From NCBI RefSeq assembly GCF_000482505.1, contig NZ_KI519444.1:94686-158685 (forward strand): DNA of 64,000 nt, written 5' to 3'. The DNA comes from Leptotrichia trevisanii DSM 22070 (GTDB taxonomy: Bacteria; Fusobacteriota; Fusobacteriia; Fusobacteriales; Leptotrichiaceae). Positions 38,383 through 46,956 of this stretch are shown piece after piece (position 1 is the stretch's first letter; every line of letters begins with the position of its first letter). The notes beneath the pieces are model-generated. The model did no database searches. It was given only the letters and a program-made list of their open reading frames with translations, and was not told where the DNA came from. The position numbers were made by a program, and so were the translations under genes.

Positions 38383-39000
38383 TTATTTTTTACTTTTATC
38401 TTTATAATAACTTTCCCGTATTTCTTTTAAGATTTTTTGAGCCTTGTCATTTTGCTCTTTTGTATGCCTTACAGCTTCGACATTTCCTTTACTGTCAGAT
38501 TTTATTGTGATTTTATCTGTACTTTTGGGAGTCTTTGCTGGCTTAGCTACTTTATTTCCGCTAAAATAACTTGCTCTTGCTGCTTTTAATGCTTTTTTTG
38601 CTCTTTTCATTTCCTCGGGTGTCAATTCACGTTTTACAGTTGGCGCTGGCGGTTCATATACCGGTGCTGTGTTTGTTATTCGTACTTTTTGTTTGTCCTT
38701 TGCCTTTGTTTCTTTTCGCTCAATAGCCTGCTGTTTTTTTTCTGTTTTTTCTTCAATTAACATTTTTTCACGTTCGGCTTTTTCCTGCTGGAGCAATCTT
38801 TCGCGTTCGGCTTTTTCTTCAGCCAGTTTTCTTGCCTTTTCTTCCTTTTCCCTAGCTTTTTCCGCTTCAATCTGCTCCTTTTGATTTTTGTAGTAATCAT
38901 CCCTCACTTTTCTTAAGATTGTTTGTGTTCCAATAGCTAGCAATGGGATTCCTACTGCCAGAATTGAAGTTATAATTATCAATTTCTTTTTATTCTTCAT
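38383..39000 (-). CDS. Membrane-anchored coiled-coil protein (TolA-like composition)
   Basis: This 205-residue protein has one N-terminal membrane helix (about 6-26), then about 70 residues of charged coiled coil rich in Lys, Glu and Ala, with repeated KAERERLLQQEKAEREKML. A Pro-rich segment (YEPPAPTVKRELTPEE) and two copies of a short motif follow: AKKALKAARASYFSG and AQKILKEIRESYYKD. The repeat A-x-x-x-L-x-x-x-R-x-S-Y is a nice internal duplication. No TonB or TolA C-terminal domain is present, so the role is unknown. AGGAGG precedes the start. Confidence 0.7.
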   Translation of the reverse strand: MKNKKKLIIITSILAVGIPLLAIGTQTILRKVRDDYYKNQKEQIEAEKAREKEEKARKLAEEKAERERLLQQEKAEREKMLIEEKTEKKQQAIERKETKAKDKQKVRITNTAPVYEPPAPTVKRELTPEEMKRAKKALKAARASYFSGNKVAKPAKTPKSTDKITIKSDSKGNVEAVRHTKEQNDKAQKILKEIRESYYKDKSKK

Positions 39001-39294
39001 AACATTCCTCCTGATTTTACTTTAAAAATAAAGTAAATTAAAATATACTTGAATTATTTTAAAAAAAAATATCAACTATATCTTACCTACTAAATAGTAC
39101 CATATTTATTTTATTTTTTCAATTTATTTTTACTTATATTGTTTTTAATAAATCCCAAAATATTTCGCCTAATTTTTTAAAAACCTTTGTAGAAGAATAA
39201 CAAATATATTAAATTGCCTTGCTTTTTTATTTAGAATATGTTATTCTTTGCTTGTAAAAATATTGAAATATGTTTAAATGAAATAGGAGGTAAA

Positions 39295-40557
39295 ATGGCT
39301 TTAATTATACAAAAATATGGTGGAACTTCCGTTGCTGATGCAACACGTGTAAAAGAAGTCGCAAAACGAGTTGTAAAGTATAAAAAAGCTGGACATGATG
39401 TAATAGTTGTTGTGTCTGCTCCAGCTGGACGGACTGACGCATTGATAAAAAGGGCGTATGAATTGTCAGCTTCCCCAAACAAACGTGAATTTGATATGCT
39501 TTTGACATCAGGAGAGCAGATTTCTATTGCATCACTTGCGATTGCGATTGCTGATTTAGGCGAAAAGGCAGTTTCATTAAATGCTTTTCAAGTTAATTTT
39601 AAAACAACATCTGTGCATACAAAGGCTAAAATTATTGACATTGATACACAAATTATACAGGAAAAGCTGGATGAGGGAAATGTAGTGGTATTTGCCGGAT
39701 TTCAGGGAATTACAGAAAATAATGAGATTACTACGCTTGGACGTGGTGGTTCTGATACAACCGCTGTTGCATTGGGAGCGGCTCTTAATGCTGATGAAGT
39801 GGAAATTTACACCGATGTTGACGGAGTTTACACGGCTGATCCGAGAATTGTAAAAAATGCAAGAAAGCTAAAAACAATTTCATATCAGGAAATGTTGGAA
39901 CTGGCTGCCTCAGGGGCAAAAGTGCTTCATCCAAGATCAGTCGAAATTGCTGCCAAATACGGTATAAAGATACATTTACGTTCATCATTTGATGATTCTA
40001 CAGGAACGATTGTCCAAAGGGAAGAGGGATTTGATGAAATAGGAAATCAAAACATTGACACAAAAGGAGAAGCTATGGAAAAAGTAAAAATCGCAGGTAT
40101 CACATCTTCTAAAAACGAAGGAAAAATCACACTTTTTGGAGTGCCTGACAAACCAGGAATCGCTGCAAAAGTATTTTCCAGACTGGCAAAGGAAAAAATC
40201 AATACTGACATAATTTTACAAAGTTCAAGCAGAAATAAAGAATTAAATAACATTTCATTTACTGTAAAAAGCGACGACTTGAAGGAAGCTGTTGCCATTT
40301 CAGAGCAAATAAAGGAAAAAATTGGAGCGGAAGGTGTTTCTTTTGAAGAAAAAATCGCAAAGGTTTCTGTCGTTGGAATCGGATTAAAAAGCCATTATGA
40401 AACTACATCTGAAATTTTTGACATCCTTGCTGAAAATAACATAAACATTGATATGATTTCTTGCTCTGAAATTAATGTTTCGTGCATTATTCATGAAAAA
40501 GATATAGATAAGGCTGTAACTGCACTTCACAAAAGATTTATCGAAATTGATGATTAA
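39295..40557 (+). CDS. lysC: Aspartate kinase
   Basis: LysC phosphorylates aspartate, the entry to lysine, methionine and threonine synthesis. The 420-residue protein has IIQKYGGTSVAD at its start, the TSGEQIS segment, TTLGRGGSDTTAVALGAAL and IYTDVDGVYTADPR, then two ACT domains (about 270-420), the lysine/threonine sensing part. AGGAGG precedes the ATG at 39295. Inside the frame, AAAAGGAG at 40062-40069 lies five bases before ATG 40075 (residue 261), exactly between kinase and ACT domains, so an independent 160-residue beta subunit may also be made, as known for Bacillus subtilis LysC. hom follows by 66 bases. Confidence 0.97.
   Translation: MALIIQKYGGTSVADATRVKEVAKRVVKYKKAGHDVIVVVSAPAGRTDALIKRAYELSASPNKREFDMLLTSGEQISIASLAIAIADLGEKAVSLNAFQVNFKTTSVHTKAKIIDIDTQIIQEKLDEGNVVVFAGFQGITENNEITTLGRGGSDTTAVALGAALNADEVEIYTDVDGVYTADPRIVKNARKLKTISYQEMLELAASGAKVLHPRSVEIAAKYGIKIHLRSSFDDSTGTIVQREEGFDEIGNQNIDTKGEAMEKVKIAGITSSKNEGKITLFGVPDKPGIAAKVFSRLAKEKINTDIILQSSSRNKELNNISFTVKSDDLKEAVAISEQIKEKIGAEGVSFEEKIAKVSVVGIGLKSHYETTSEIFDILAENNINIDMISCSEINVSCIIHEKDIDKAVTALHKRFIEIDD
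40062..40077 (+). promoter_or_regulatory. Internal ribosome binding site and start in lysC
   Basis: AAAAGGAG followed by GCT-type spacing and ATG at 40075 sits in frame with lysC. It would begin the ACT-domain beta subunit (MEKVKIAGIT). Confidence 0.7.
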
Positions 40558-40623
40558 TGAAGAATGAAAAGGACAAAAAATAAAACAAAAAACAGATAAC
40601 CGAAAGGGAGGACTTTAAAAAGT

Positions 40624-41823
40624 ATGAAAATAGGAATTATTGGATTGGGAACTGTCGGAGAGGGAGTTCTTAAAGTATTAACAAACGAAAAGGAAAGCAT
40701 TTTTGAAAAATCAAGAGCCGATATTAAAGTAAAATATGCCTGTGATTTAAACATTAACCGTGATTTTTCTTTTGATTTTGACAAATCAATCCTTATAAAC
40801 GACTATAAGAAAATCTTAAACGATCCTGAAATCAAGATTGTTGTGGAGCTAATCGGTGGAGAAACTATCGCAAAACAAATAATTATCGAGGCCTTTGAAG
40901 CTAAAAAAAGCGTTGTTACAGCAAACAAGGCTTTAATCGCAAAATACGGAGTGGAATTATTCCAACGTGCAAAACAAAATGGCGTATCATTCCTGTTTGA
41001 AGCTGCTGTTGGTGGAGGAATCCCTATTGTAACACCTTTAATGGAAAGTCTGGTTGCAAATACAGTTACTGAAATTCGTGGAATTATGAACGGAACTTCA
41101 AACTATATTTTAACAAAAATGAAAGAGGACAACTTGTCATTTGATGAAGCATTAAAAATTGCCTCTGAGAAAGGTTATGCAGAAGCTAATCCTACATTTG
41201 ACGTGGATGGAATTGATGCGGGACATAAAATCAACATCCTTGCCTCACTTGCCTACGGAGGTTCAATCAAGTTTAAAGATATGCAATTATCAGGAATAAG
41301 AGAAATCAGCACTGTTGACATCTTCTCAGCAAACCATCTAAACTCAACAATAAAATTAATAGCAAGCTCAAAATTATTGTCTGAAACATCAGCACAAATT
41401 TCAGTAGAGCCAACATTAATTCCAAATAGTGAAATTTTAGCAAAAGTTGACGATGTTTACAACGCAATAGAAACAACAGGTTCTTACACAGACAAGACTT
41501 TATTCTATGGAAAAGGGGCGGGAATGGATCCAACTGCCTCAGCTGTAGTGGCAGACATCGTAAAAATTGTAACAAGAAATCACATTGAATCAGATTATTT
41601 CTTTAATTCTACAAAAGTATTTGAAATTGTAGACTCAAACACAATAAAAAATTCTTACTACATAAGAGTTTCTGATGACTTTGACATAGAAAATTCACCA
41701 TTTGAGCTAATAAATCAAATTGAAAGTTACTACATCATCTTGACAAATAATATTTCAAAAAATGAAATTAATGAGATTTTGAAGGATGCGAAGGAAAAGC
41801 TTGTATTAAGAATTATGAAATAG
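40624..41823 (+). CDS. hom: Homoserine dehydrogenase
   Basis: Hom reduces aspartate semialdehyde to homoserine. The 399-residue protein has the NAD(P)-binding start IGIIGLGTVGEGVLKVL, the VTANKALIAKYG loop, the catalytic-domain signature EAAVGGGIPIVTPL and IMNGTSNYILTKM, and GYAEANPTFDVDGIDAGHKI with the substrate-binding Asp and Lys. A short C-terminal ACT-like tail (about 330-399) is present, so threonine feedback is possible. GGGAGG lies upstream with 13-base spacing. It forms an operon with lysC. Confidence 0.97.
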   Translation: MKIGIIGLGTVGEGVLKVLTNEKESIFEKSRADIKVKYACDLNINRDFSFDFDKSILINDYKKILNDPEIKIVVELIGGETIAKQIIIEAFEAKKSVVTANKALIAKYGVELFQRAKQNGVSFLFEAAVGGGIPIVTPLMESLVANTVTEIRGIMNGTSNYILTKMKEDNLSFDEALKIASEKGYAEANPTFDVDGIDAGHKINILASLAYGGSIKFKDMQLSGIREISTVDIFSANHLNSTIKLIASSKLLSETSAQISVEPTLIPNSEILAKVDDVYNAIETTGSYTDKTLFYGKGAGMDPTASAVVADIVKIVTRNHIESDYFFNSTKVFEIVDSNTIKNSYYIRVSDDFDIENSPFELINQIESYYIILTNNISKNEINEILKDAKEKLVLRIMK

Positions 41824-41874
41824 AATATTTAAGAAAGACTAACTATAAAAAGGAGCAGTAAGACAATTTTCATA

Positions 41875-42153
41875 TTGGCTTTTAATGGAACTTTAGGTTA
41901 TGATATTCTTGAGGGAATTGATTATTTATCAACCGTGAAAGAAGAACCTAGTTGCGGAGAACTCGCTTTTGCTATCTTTATGAACAATTTAGAGGTAGAT
42001 TCAGAAGGAAAAGTCTTAAACTATAAGTATTGTGAAAATCGTGCTGCAGAATATATTAAAAGTTATCATAATCCGAATTTCATTATGACTCCTAAACCGG
42101 AACAATGGGAAACTGATCTTCATCCAGTTAGTGAAGAGAGTTACACTTATTAA
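41875..42153 (+). CDS. Small protein of unknown function with unclear start
   Basis: This reading frame of up to 92 residues (FNGTLGYDILEGIDYL near the start) is coding-like but has no ATG. Possible starts are TTG at 41875, 19 bases after AAGGAG, or ATT at 41866, 10 bases after it. The frame is open back to 41833. The sequence resembles small cytoplasmic proteins with a FxNGTLG...GIDY start, whose N-terminus is usually about 20 residues longer, so this copy may be truncated. It follows hom by 50 bases and ends before a perfect terminator. Confidence 0.55.
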   Translation: MAFNGTLGYDILEGIDYLSTVKEEPSCGELAFAIFMNNLEVDSEGKVLNYKYCENRAAEYIKSYHNPNFIMTPKPEQWETDLHPVSEESYTY

Positions 42154-42160
42154 TAAGCAA

Positions 42161-42206
42161 AAAATCAGGAACGCAATTTAATTTTTAAGTTCATTCCTGA
42201 TTTTAT
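42161..42206. terminator. Bidirectional terminator between the small gene and dxs
   Basis: AAAATCAGGAA at 42161-42171 pairs perfectly with TTCCTGATTTT at 42194-42204. Tails are T-rich on both sides. Confidence 0.9.
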
Positions 42207-42227
42207 TTTACATAAATTTTAAATTAA

Positions 42228-43976
42228 TTATTTTACAATGTTTAAAATATCCTGTGCAATCTGCTCTTTTGTTAATCTATTACTTTTAAACGCCACATCT
42301 GGAGCCACTCTATCAGTAAATTCTTTCTTAATACCATAATTTAACACTTTCATATCAGAAGTTCCATAAAATCTCGCAATTTTTTCTCCAAATCCACCGT
42401 CAATTACACCATCTTCCAATGTAATAACTAATTTGTGTTCCGCTTTTAATTCGTTTAACAATGTTTCATCAAGCCCTGAGGCATATCTTGGGTTAATTAA
42501 TGTTGCATTGATTCCATTTTCTTTTAAAAGCTCTTTTACTTCTTTTCCTAATTTGTAAAAGTTACCTAACCCTAAAATTGCCACGTCTTTTCCTTTTTCA
42601 GTAACAAGATATTTATTTAAGTCGCTAAAATCTTTTTGTACGTTCCCTGTATCTTCTGACAATTGAGATGGCACTCTTATCGCAACTGGGTGTCCTTTGT
42701 ATTCGATTGACCATTCTAACATTGCGAAGTATTCTTCCTTGCTTGTTGGAGCTAGGAATACGATGTTTGGAATATTTGACACTAATGAGATATCAAACCA
42801 GCATAAATGAGTTACATCGCTCATTCCGCCTAGTCCCCCACCGAAAATAAGAATGGTAGCTGGATTATTATTTATTGCCAAATCTTGTGAAAGCTGATCA
42901 TAAGTTCTTTGAATAAATGTACTGAAAACTCCGTATATTGGTTTTCCGCCATTTTTAGCCATTCCTGAAATCATCGCCACAGCCTGCTCTTCTGCAATTC
43001 CAACATCAATAAACTGTTTTGCAAATTTTTCTCTTCTATCCTTTGTAAATCCTAAAACAGTCGGTGTTCCAGAAGTTACAACAGCTACTGTCGAATCTCT
43101 TTCCATTTTATCCATCAGAAATTCAGCAGTATCGTTACTTAACCCGCCAGAATAATTTACTTTGCTTTCTCCTGTTTTTGGATCAAAAGGCATTCCATAG
43201 TGCCAAGTTTCCTTATCCTTTTCAGCGTAAGACAGCCCTTTTCCTTTTTGAGTATGCACGTGAACGACTATCGGATGGTTAATGTCTTTTACCCTTTCAA
43301 AAACTTCTATCAGAGCGTCCAAATCATTTCCTTTATCCACATAAACATAGTCAAGCCCCAACGATTTAAAATAATTATTTTGAGCCTGTCCATTACTTTC
43401 TCTTAATTCTCTTAAATTTTTGTAAAGCCCTCCGTGATTTTCAGCAATCGACATATCATTGTCATTTGCAATAATAATCATATTTGTACCAAGTTCAGAA
43501 GCCACATTAAGCCCTTCGAATGCCTCACCGCCACTAAGAGAACCATCCCCAATAATTGCAATTATATTTTCTTTTGCACTTCGTAAATCTCTCGCTTTAG
43601 CAAGTCCAGTAGCCAAGCTCACAGATGTTGAAGTATGCCCTACTTTAAAGAAATCATGCTCACTTTCATCTTGATTGGTATACCCCGAAACTTCCGAATA
43701 CTTATCCAAATCTAAAAATCCAAATTTTCTCCCAGTAATAATTTTATGTGGATAACATTGATGCGAAACATCAAACACAAATTTATCAACAGGCGAATTA
43801 AACACCTTGTGCAACGCAATTATTAACTCAACTGCTCCAAAGTCAGGCCCCACATGTCCCCCTTTATTACTAACTCTGTGAAGCATTGCCTCCCTAATAT
43901 CCTGAGCCAGTACAGCCAATTCTTCTTTATTCAATTTTTTCAAATCCTCTGGCGAATTTACCTTTTCTAATGCCAT
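42228..43976 (-). CDS. dxs: 1-deoxy-D-xylulose-5-phosphate synthase family protein
   Basis: Dxs makes deoxyxylulose phosphate from pyruvate and glyceraldehyde 3-phosphate with thiamine diphosphate. The 582-residue protein has NKGGHVGPDFGAVELIIALH, FDVSHQCYPHKIITGR, the ThDP motif IAIIGDGSLSGGEAFEGLN with NDNDMSIAEN, and the pyrimidine domain GIAEEQAVAMISGMA. It is about 40 residues shorter than typical Dxs, and the segment VGHTSTSVSLATGLAKA replaces HSSTSISAAxG. Such DXS-like forms also occur in mevalonate-using Firmicutes, where they may supply thiamine or pyridoxal routes. AGGAGG precedes the start. Confidence 0.85.
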   Translation of the reverse strand: MALEKVNSPEDLKKLNKEELAVLAQDIREAMLHRVSNKGGHVGPDFGAVELIIALHKVFNSPVDKFVFDVSHQCYPHKIITGRKFGFLDLDKYSEVSGYTNQDESEHDFFKVGHTSTSVSLATGLAKARDLRSAKENIIAIIGDGSLSGGEAFEGLNVASELGTNMIIIANDNDMSIAENHGGLYKNLRELRESNGQAQNNYFKSLGLDYVYVDKGNDLDALIEVFERVKDINHPIVVHVHTQKGKGLSYAEKDKETWHYGMPFDPKTGESKVNYSGGLSNDTAEFLMDKMERDSTVAVVTSGTPTVLGFTKDRREKFAKQFIDVGIAEEQAVAMISGMAKNGGKPIYGVFSTFIQRTYDQLSQDLAINNNPATILIFGGGLGGMSDVTHLCWFDISLVSNIPNIVFLAPTSKEEYFAMLEWSIEYKGHPVAIRVPSQLSEDTGNVQKDFSDLNKYLVTEKGKDVAILGLGNFYKLGKEVKELLKENGINATLINPRYASGLDETLLNELKAEHKLVITLEDGVIDGGFGEKIARFYGTSDMKVLNYGIKKEFTDRVAPDVAFKSNRLTKEQIAQDILNIVK

Positions 43977-44121
43977 CTTTTCCCTCCTAAAATTATTATT
44001 AATTAAAATATTTTTAGTAAATTACTGTTGTCCAGTTTTAAAATATAAATTATTATTTTTGAGAATTTTATCACTTATTTTAATATCTAAACTATTAAAA
44101 TCCACACTGTTAGCAATAAAT
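43977..44121. other. AT-rich leader of dxs
   Basis: No gene or clear promoter box is visible. It separates dxs from the decayed gene region. Confidence 0.4.
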
Positions 44122-44265
44122 CTACGAATTGTACTTTTTTAATTCTATTTCTTTTGAATCCAATATTTCCATCATTAATTTTTTAAATAATCTTCTTAAA
44201 ATTTTATCTTCGATTGAATCAATGTCATTGTTTATTTTATATTTTAAATTATCTAAATAATCCAT
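44122..44265 (-). CDS. Possible 47-residue remnant protein
   Basis: This short frame begins MDYLDNLKYKINNDIDSIED and has coding-like, Lys- and Ile-rich helical sequence, but no strong ribosome binding site. Its ATG overlaps the end of the preceding broken frame (TAA at 44249-44251). It may be the 3' part of the same decayed gene, joined by a frameshift, or a real small gene. Confidence 0.4.
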   Translation of the reverse strand: MDYLDNLKYKINNDIDSIEDKILRRLFKKLMMEILDSKEIELKKYNS

Positions 44266-44409
44266 CAAACTGTCTCTCAATAATTTTCACTACATTTACA
44301 CCCAGATTTTAACAAATATCCCTTATAATTTCAAATGCTTTTTTCTTATTAGTGATTATGCCTTTTAGTAATGCCTGATATTTGTAAAATGTGCCTTTGT
44401 AAATTAAAA
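44249..44409 (-). pseudogene. Decayed gene fragment downstream of the HTH gene
   Basis: A frame directly after the HTH stop reads ILIYKGTFYKYQALLKGI and continues to FEIIRDIC, then a TAA at 44309-44311. The same frame resumes as NLGVNVVKIIERQFDGLFR up to 44249. It has no start codon. This looks like a broken gene whose 3' end may be the small frame at 44122. In HTH-type toxin pairs, a second gene is expected at this place, but I cannot assign a family. Confidence 0.4.
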
Positions 44410-44685
44410 TTATTCAAATGAAATTACTAACTTTTTACCAAATGCAGCTGCCAGCTTTTTCAATGTTTTTAATGAAGGATTAGCATTTCCATTCTCTATT
44501 TTACTTATATCTCCCTGAGTTATCCCCGTCAAATCCGACAATTCTTTCTGCGTAATATTTTTATCTTTTCTTGCCACAATAATTTCTCTTATAATCTGAA
44601 ATTCAGCCTCAAGACTCTCATATTCTTTTCTAAATTCTTCATCTTTTAACTGTTCATTCAAAGAATCTCTAAAATATCTACTCAT
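44410..44685 (-). CDS. XRE-family HTH protein, HigA-like orphan antitoxin
   Basis: This 91-residue protein has a helix-turn-helix at about 40-75: ITQKELSDLTGITQGDISKIENGNANPSLKTLKKLAAAFG in part. A helical N-terminus (FRDSLNEQLKDEEFRKEYESLEAEFQII) is typical of HigA-type antitoxins encoded after HigB. No toxin gene of that type precedes it; mazEF lies upstream instead. The start at 44685 has AAGGAG eight bases upstream. It may be an orphan or part of a decayed pair. Confidence 0.85.
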   Translation of the reverse strand: MSRYFRDSLNEQLKDEEFRKEYESLEAEFQIIREIIVARKDKNITQKELSDLTGITQGDISKIENGNANPSLKTLKKLAAAFGKKLVISFE

Positions 44686-44745
44686 TTTCTTCACTCCTTT
44701 TCAATTTTTATGTGTTATATCATATAAAAATTTTTATTTAATTCT

Positions 44746-45075
44746 TTAACAAATCTCAATTTCAGAAAAAATAATATCAATTACATTCTCCAAAATATCT
44801 TCAGGAACTGATTCAACAAATTTATATGGCCTTGCATTTATATCAAGTGCCTTTATATGCTGGCACATAATAAATCCTGTTGTAGTTGTACGTTCATCTA
44901 AACCTACATGAAGTGGAAAATCACTTTCTGTATTTGTAATAGGACATAAAATAGTTAAATTTGTCTTTTCGTTAAAAAAATTATTACTTACTACAAGAGC
45001 AGGACGATAACCAGCCTGCTCATGTCCTGCTTGTGGATTAAAATTTATTTTTATAATATCTCCCTGTTTTACCAT
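44746..45075 (-). CDS. mazF: MazF-type mRNA interferase toxin
   Basis: MazF cleaves mRNA at short motifs and stops growth until MazE binds it. The 109-residue protein has GDIIKINFNPQAGHEQAGYRPALVVS in pieces, the catalytic Arg in RPALVVS and LCPITNTESDFPLHV with the catalytic Thr. The ATG at 45075 overlaps the mazE stop by seven bases, after GGGAGG. The length is standard. Confidence 0.95.
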   Translation of the reverse strand: MVKQGDIIKINFNPQAGHEQAGYRPALVVSNNFFNEKTNLTILCPITNTESDFPLHVGLDERTTTTGFIMCQHIKALDINARPYKFVESVPEDILENVIDIIFSEIEIC

Positions 45076-45323
45076 ATTTCCTCCCCTTTTGGTTCTCCCC
45101 AATCTATTTCCTGAGCTTTATACTCTCCTTCATAATTTGCAAAAAGCTCTTCTATGCTTTTTCTTTTTCTTTTATTTTCAGCTTTTCTGATTTTTATGTT
45201 ACCTTCTTCCACAATAATTTCTAATTTATCATTATTTTCCCATTCCAAAAGTTCCATAAGAGTTTTGGGAAGTCTTATTCCCTGTCCGTTTCCCCATTTG
45301 GAAATAGTTGTCGATAATGTCAT
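45069..45323 (-). CDS. mazE: MazE-type AbrB antitoxin
   Basis: This 84-residue antitoxin has the AbrB/SpoVT swapped-hairpin DNA-binding domain: STTISKWGNGQGIRLPKTLMELL and KLEIIVEEGNIKIRK. The acidic tail (YEGEYKAQEIDWGEPKGEE) wraps MazF. AAAGGAGGG precedes the start. It would repress its own promoter. Confidence 0.94.
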   Translation of the reverse strand: MTLSTTISKWGNGQGIRLPKTLMELLEWENNDKLEIIVEEGNIKIRKAENKRKRKSIEELFANYEGEYKAQEIDWGEPKGEEIW

Positions 45324-45341
45324 AAAAATCCCTCCTTTATC

Positions 45342-45381
45342 CGTATATATATAGTATATACATTAAATTATAAAAAGTCAA
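45342..45381 (-). promoter_or_regulatory. mazEF promoter with AT palindrome
   Basis: On the minus strand TTGACT (45376-45381), a 17-base spacer and TATACT (45353-45358) form a strong promoter. The partly palindromic GTATATATATAGTATATAC at 45343-45361 overlaps the -10 box and may be the MazE operator. Confidence 0.8.
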
Positions 45382-45407
45382 TATTAATTTTCATAAAAAT
45401 CAAAAAG

Positions 45408-45464
45408 ACAAACCTTTCTAACACTAGATTCCCCAATAATCCTCCAATGTCAAAAGATTTGTCC
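45408..45464 (-). terminator. Terminator of the exported protein gene
   Basis: On the minus strand GACAAATCTTT pairs with AAAGGTTTGTC, two G-T pairs, then T. The loop is about 35 bases, so it is a weak form. It follows the gene at 45501. Confidence 0.55.
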
Positions 45465-45500
45465 TAAAAATATTATTTTTTATAATACGAAAGTTTAAAG

Positions 45501-46148
45501 TTAATTAAATTTTTTCCCATTAATAAAGATTTCAGCTTCAGGATTTGTTGAATCAAACCATGCAAAGTTTCCATTTTCTGCCTTTCCGTTTTTCATTGCC
45601 AACGTAGTTACTGTCAGTTGATTATCCCAAATATGCATAGCTAAATTATGATCTAAATATATGTCACCGCTAATTTCCTTTTCTTTACCTGATTTATCTC
45701 TTGAAAAACATCCAAGTACATATCGCTTATCGATAAAATCTATAATTTCATATACTGGAAATTCGACATATCCATAAAATGACCTACGTCCTATTTCATA
45801 TAAAAATCCTCCTGGTATTATTCTGCACTCTATATAATTTACTTTAGTTCCTGTTCCTTGCAAATCTCTATGTTTATATATAGCATTTCTTTCTCTCGAA
45901 TATATATCCTTTTCATATTGATAATCATTTTTATCAAAAGGATTTACAATGATTTTAGTTCCATATTCATCTGTTATTAAATACCCCCTAGTTCCACCAC
46001 TTTTCCCAGAACTATTTGATGAAGATGATGAATTGCTTGATCCAGTTCCAGTTATTGCATTTTTTAATTTTTTCCAAAAATCTGCCTTTGCTGGGATTGT
46101 TACTGCAAACAGCATTAATAATGTTGTTAAAATTAGTCTTTTTTTCAT
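45501..46148 (-). CDS. Exported protein with a Ser-rich linker
   Basis: This 215-residue protein has a signal peptide (about 1-22), a short Ser/Gly linker (GSSNSSSSSNSSGKSGG) and a beta-rich domain that ends in FINGKKFN. I do not recognise the domain. GAAAGGGATTTTTTATG upstream is the same leader as the gene at 47373. It begins a group of exported and membrane proteins of unknown role. Confidence 0.7.
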   Translation of the reverse strand: MKKRLILTTLLMLFAVTIPAKADFWKKLKNAITGTGSSNSSSSSNSSGKSGGTRGYLITDEYGTKIIVNPFDKNDYQYEKDIYSRERNAIYKHRDLQGTGTKVNYIECRIIPGGFLYEIGRRSFYGYVEFPVYEIIDFIDKRYVLGCFSRDKSGKEKEISGDIYLDHNLAMHIWDNQLTVTTLAMKNGKAENGNFAWFDSTNPEAEIFINGKKFN

Positions 46149-46212
46149 AAAAAATCCCTTTCGTTCTTTGCTTTATAATTATATTTTTTTATTCTACTCT
46201 AAAAATTTATTT

Positions 46213-46935
46213 TTACTCAAAATTTTTTCTTTTAGCTTCTTGCCTTTCTTTAATTTCTTTTGCTTCTTTTTCAGTAATTATTCTTCTATCAGGATGCACA
46301 CCTCTATTTCTTTGCAGTTCATACGTACTTAGAGTTTCGCTATCTTGTTTATCTCGTATATAAAAACTTGTAATTCCTAAAAATTTAAATAAGAAATAAA
46401 GTGCTACCCCCATCAATGCTAATGGTAATGCAACCACTATTAAAACTGCTGTTCCAATCATTTTCAAAAGTAAAAGTATATATTTTTTTGTAGTTGTAGC
46501 TTCTTCTCTTCCAATATTTTTTTTATCAGTTAAATACTCTTCAGTTTGTACCATAAAAATACTATAACTTCCAAATAAAGATGAAGATAATATTACTACA
46601 CACCCTATATCTCTAAACGGCCAATTTAATCTGGCAAATTCTCCAAGAATAATATATGCAACTATATATACAGCTCCTGCAACAAAAAATAAAAATATCC
46701 CAACAGCTATACCAAAAAGTCCATAAAGCATAGCATAAGTAATCCAGACTTTCCCCTTTGTAACGCCTTCAATAGGTTTAAATTTAATTGATTCAACTAT
46801 CCCATAAAAATATAACGCAATAATAGCCAGTACAATAATTTTTGTTATTATAGAAAATTCCATTATTGAAAAATAATTTGAAATCAAAAAGTTCAAATAT
46901 TTGTTAAAAATATTTAAAATAAAGTTTTCAGGCAC
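46213..46935 (-). CDS. Polytopic membrane protein of unknown function
   Basis: This 240-residue protein has about five membrane helices (around 23-44, 67-98, 110-122, 150-180) and a basic tail (RRIITEKEAKEIKERQEAKRKNFE). It starts with GTG, set by AAAGGAG six bases upstream. No family is recognised. It is 21 bases after the LprI-like gene, so the two are probably co-transcribed. Confidence 0.68.
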   Translation of the reverse strand: MPENFILNIFNKYLNFLISNYFSIMEFSIITKIIVLAIIALYFYGIVESIKFKPIEGVTKGKVWITYAMLYGLFGIAVGIFLFFVAGAVYIVAYIILGEFARLNWPFRDIGCVVILSSSLFGSYSIFMVQTEEYLTDKKNIGREEATTTKKYILLLLKMIGTAVLIVVALPLALMGVALYFLFKFLGITSFYIRDKQDSETLSTYELQRNRGVHPDRRIITEKEAKEIKERQEAKRKNFE

Positions 46936-46956
46936 AACATTCTCCTTTCTGTGATA

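Noticed and set aside
39001..39294. Lysine riboswitch or T-box before lysC
   Set aside because: The leader is AT-rich with only a short ACTTTA/TAAAGT hairpin near 39020; no conserved riboswitch core or T-box sequence is visible.
42228..43976. Transketolase instead of DXS
   Set aside because: The order of motifs (GDGSLSGGEAFEG, then GIAEEQAV) and the single-chain length fit the DXS family; transketolase is longer and has different loops.
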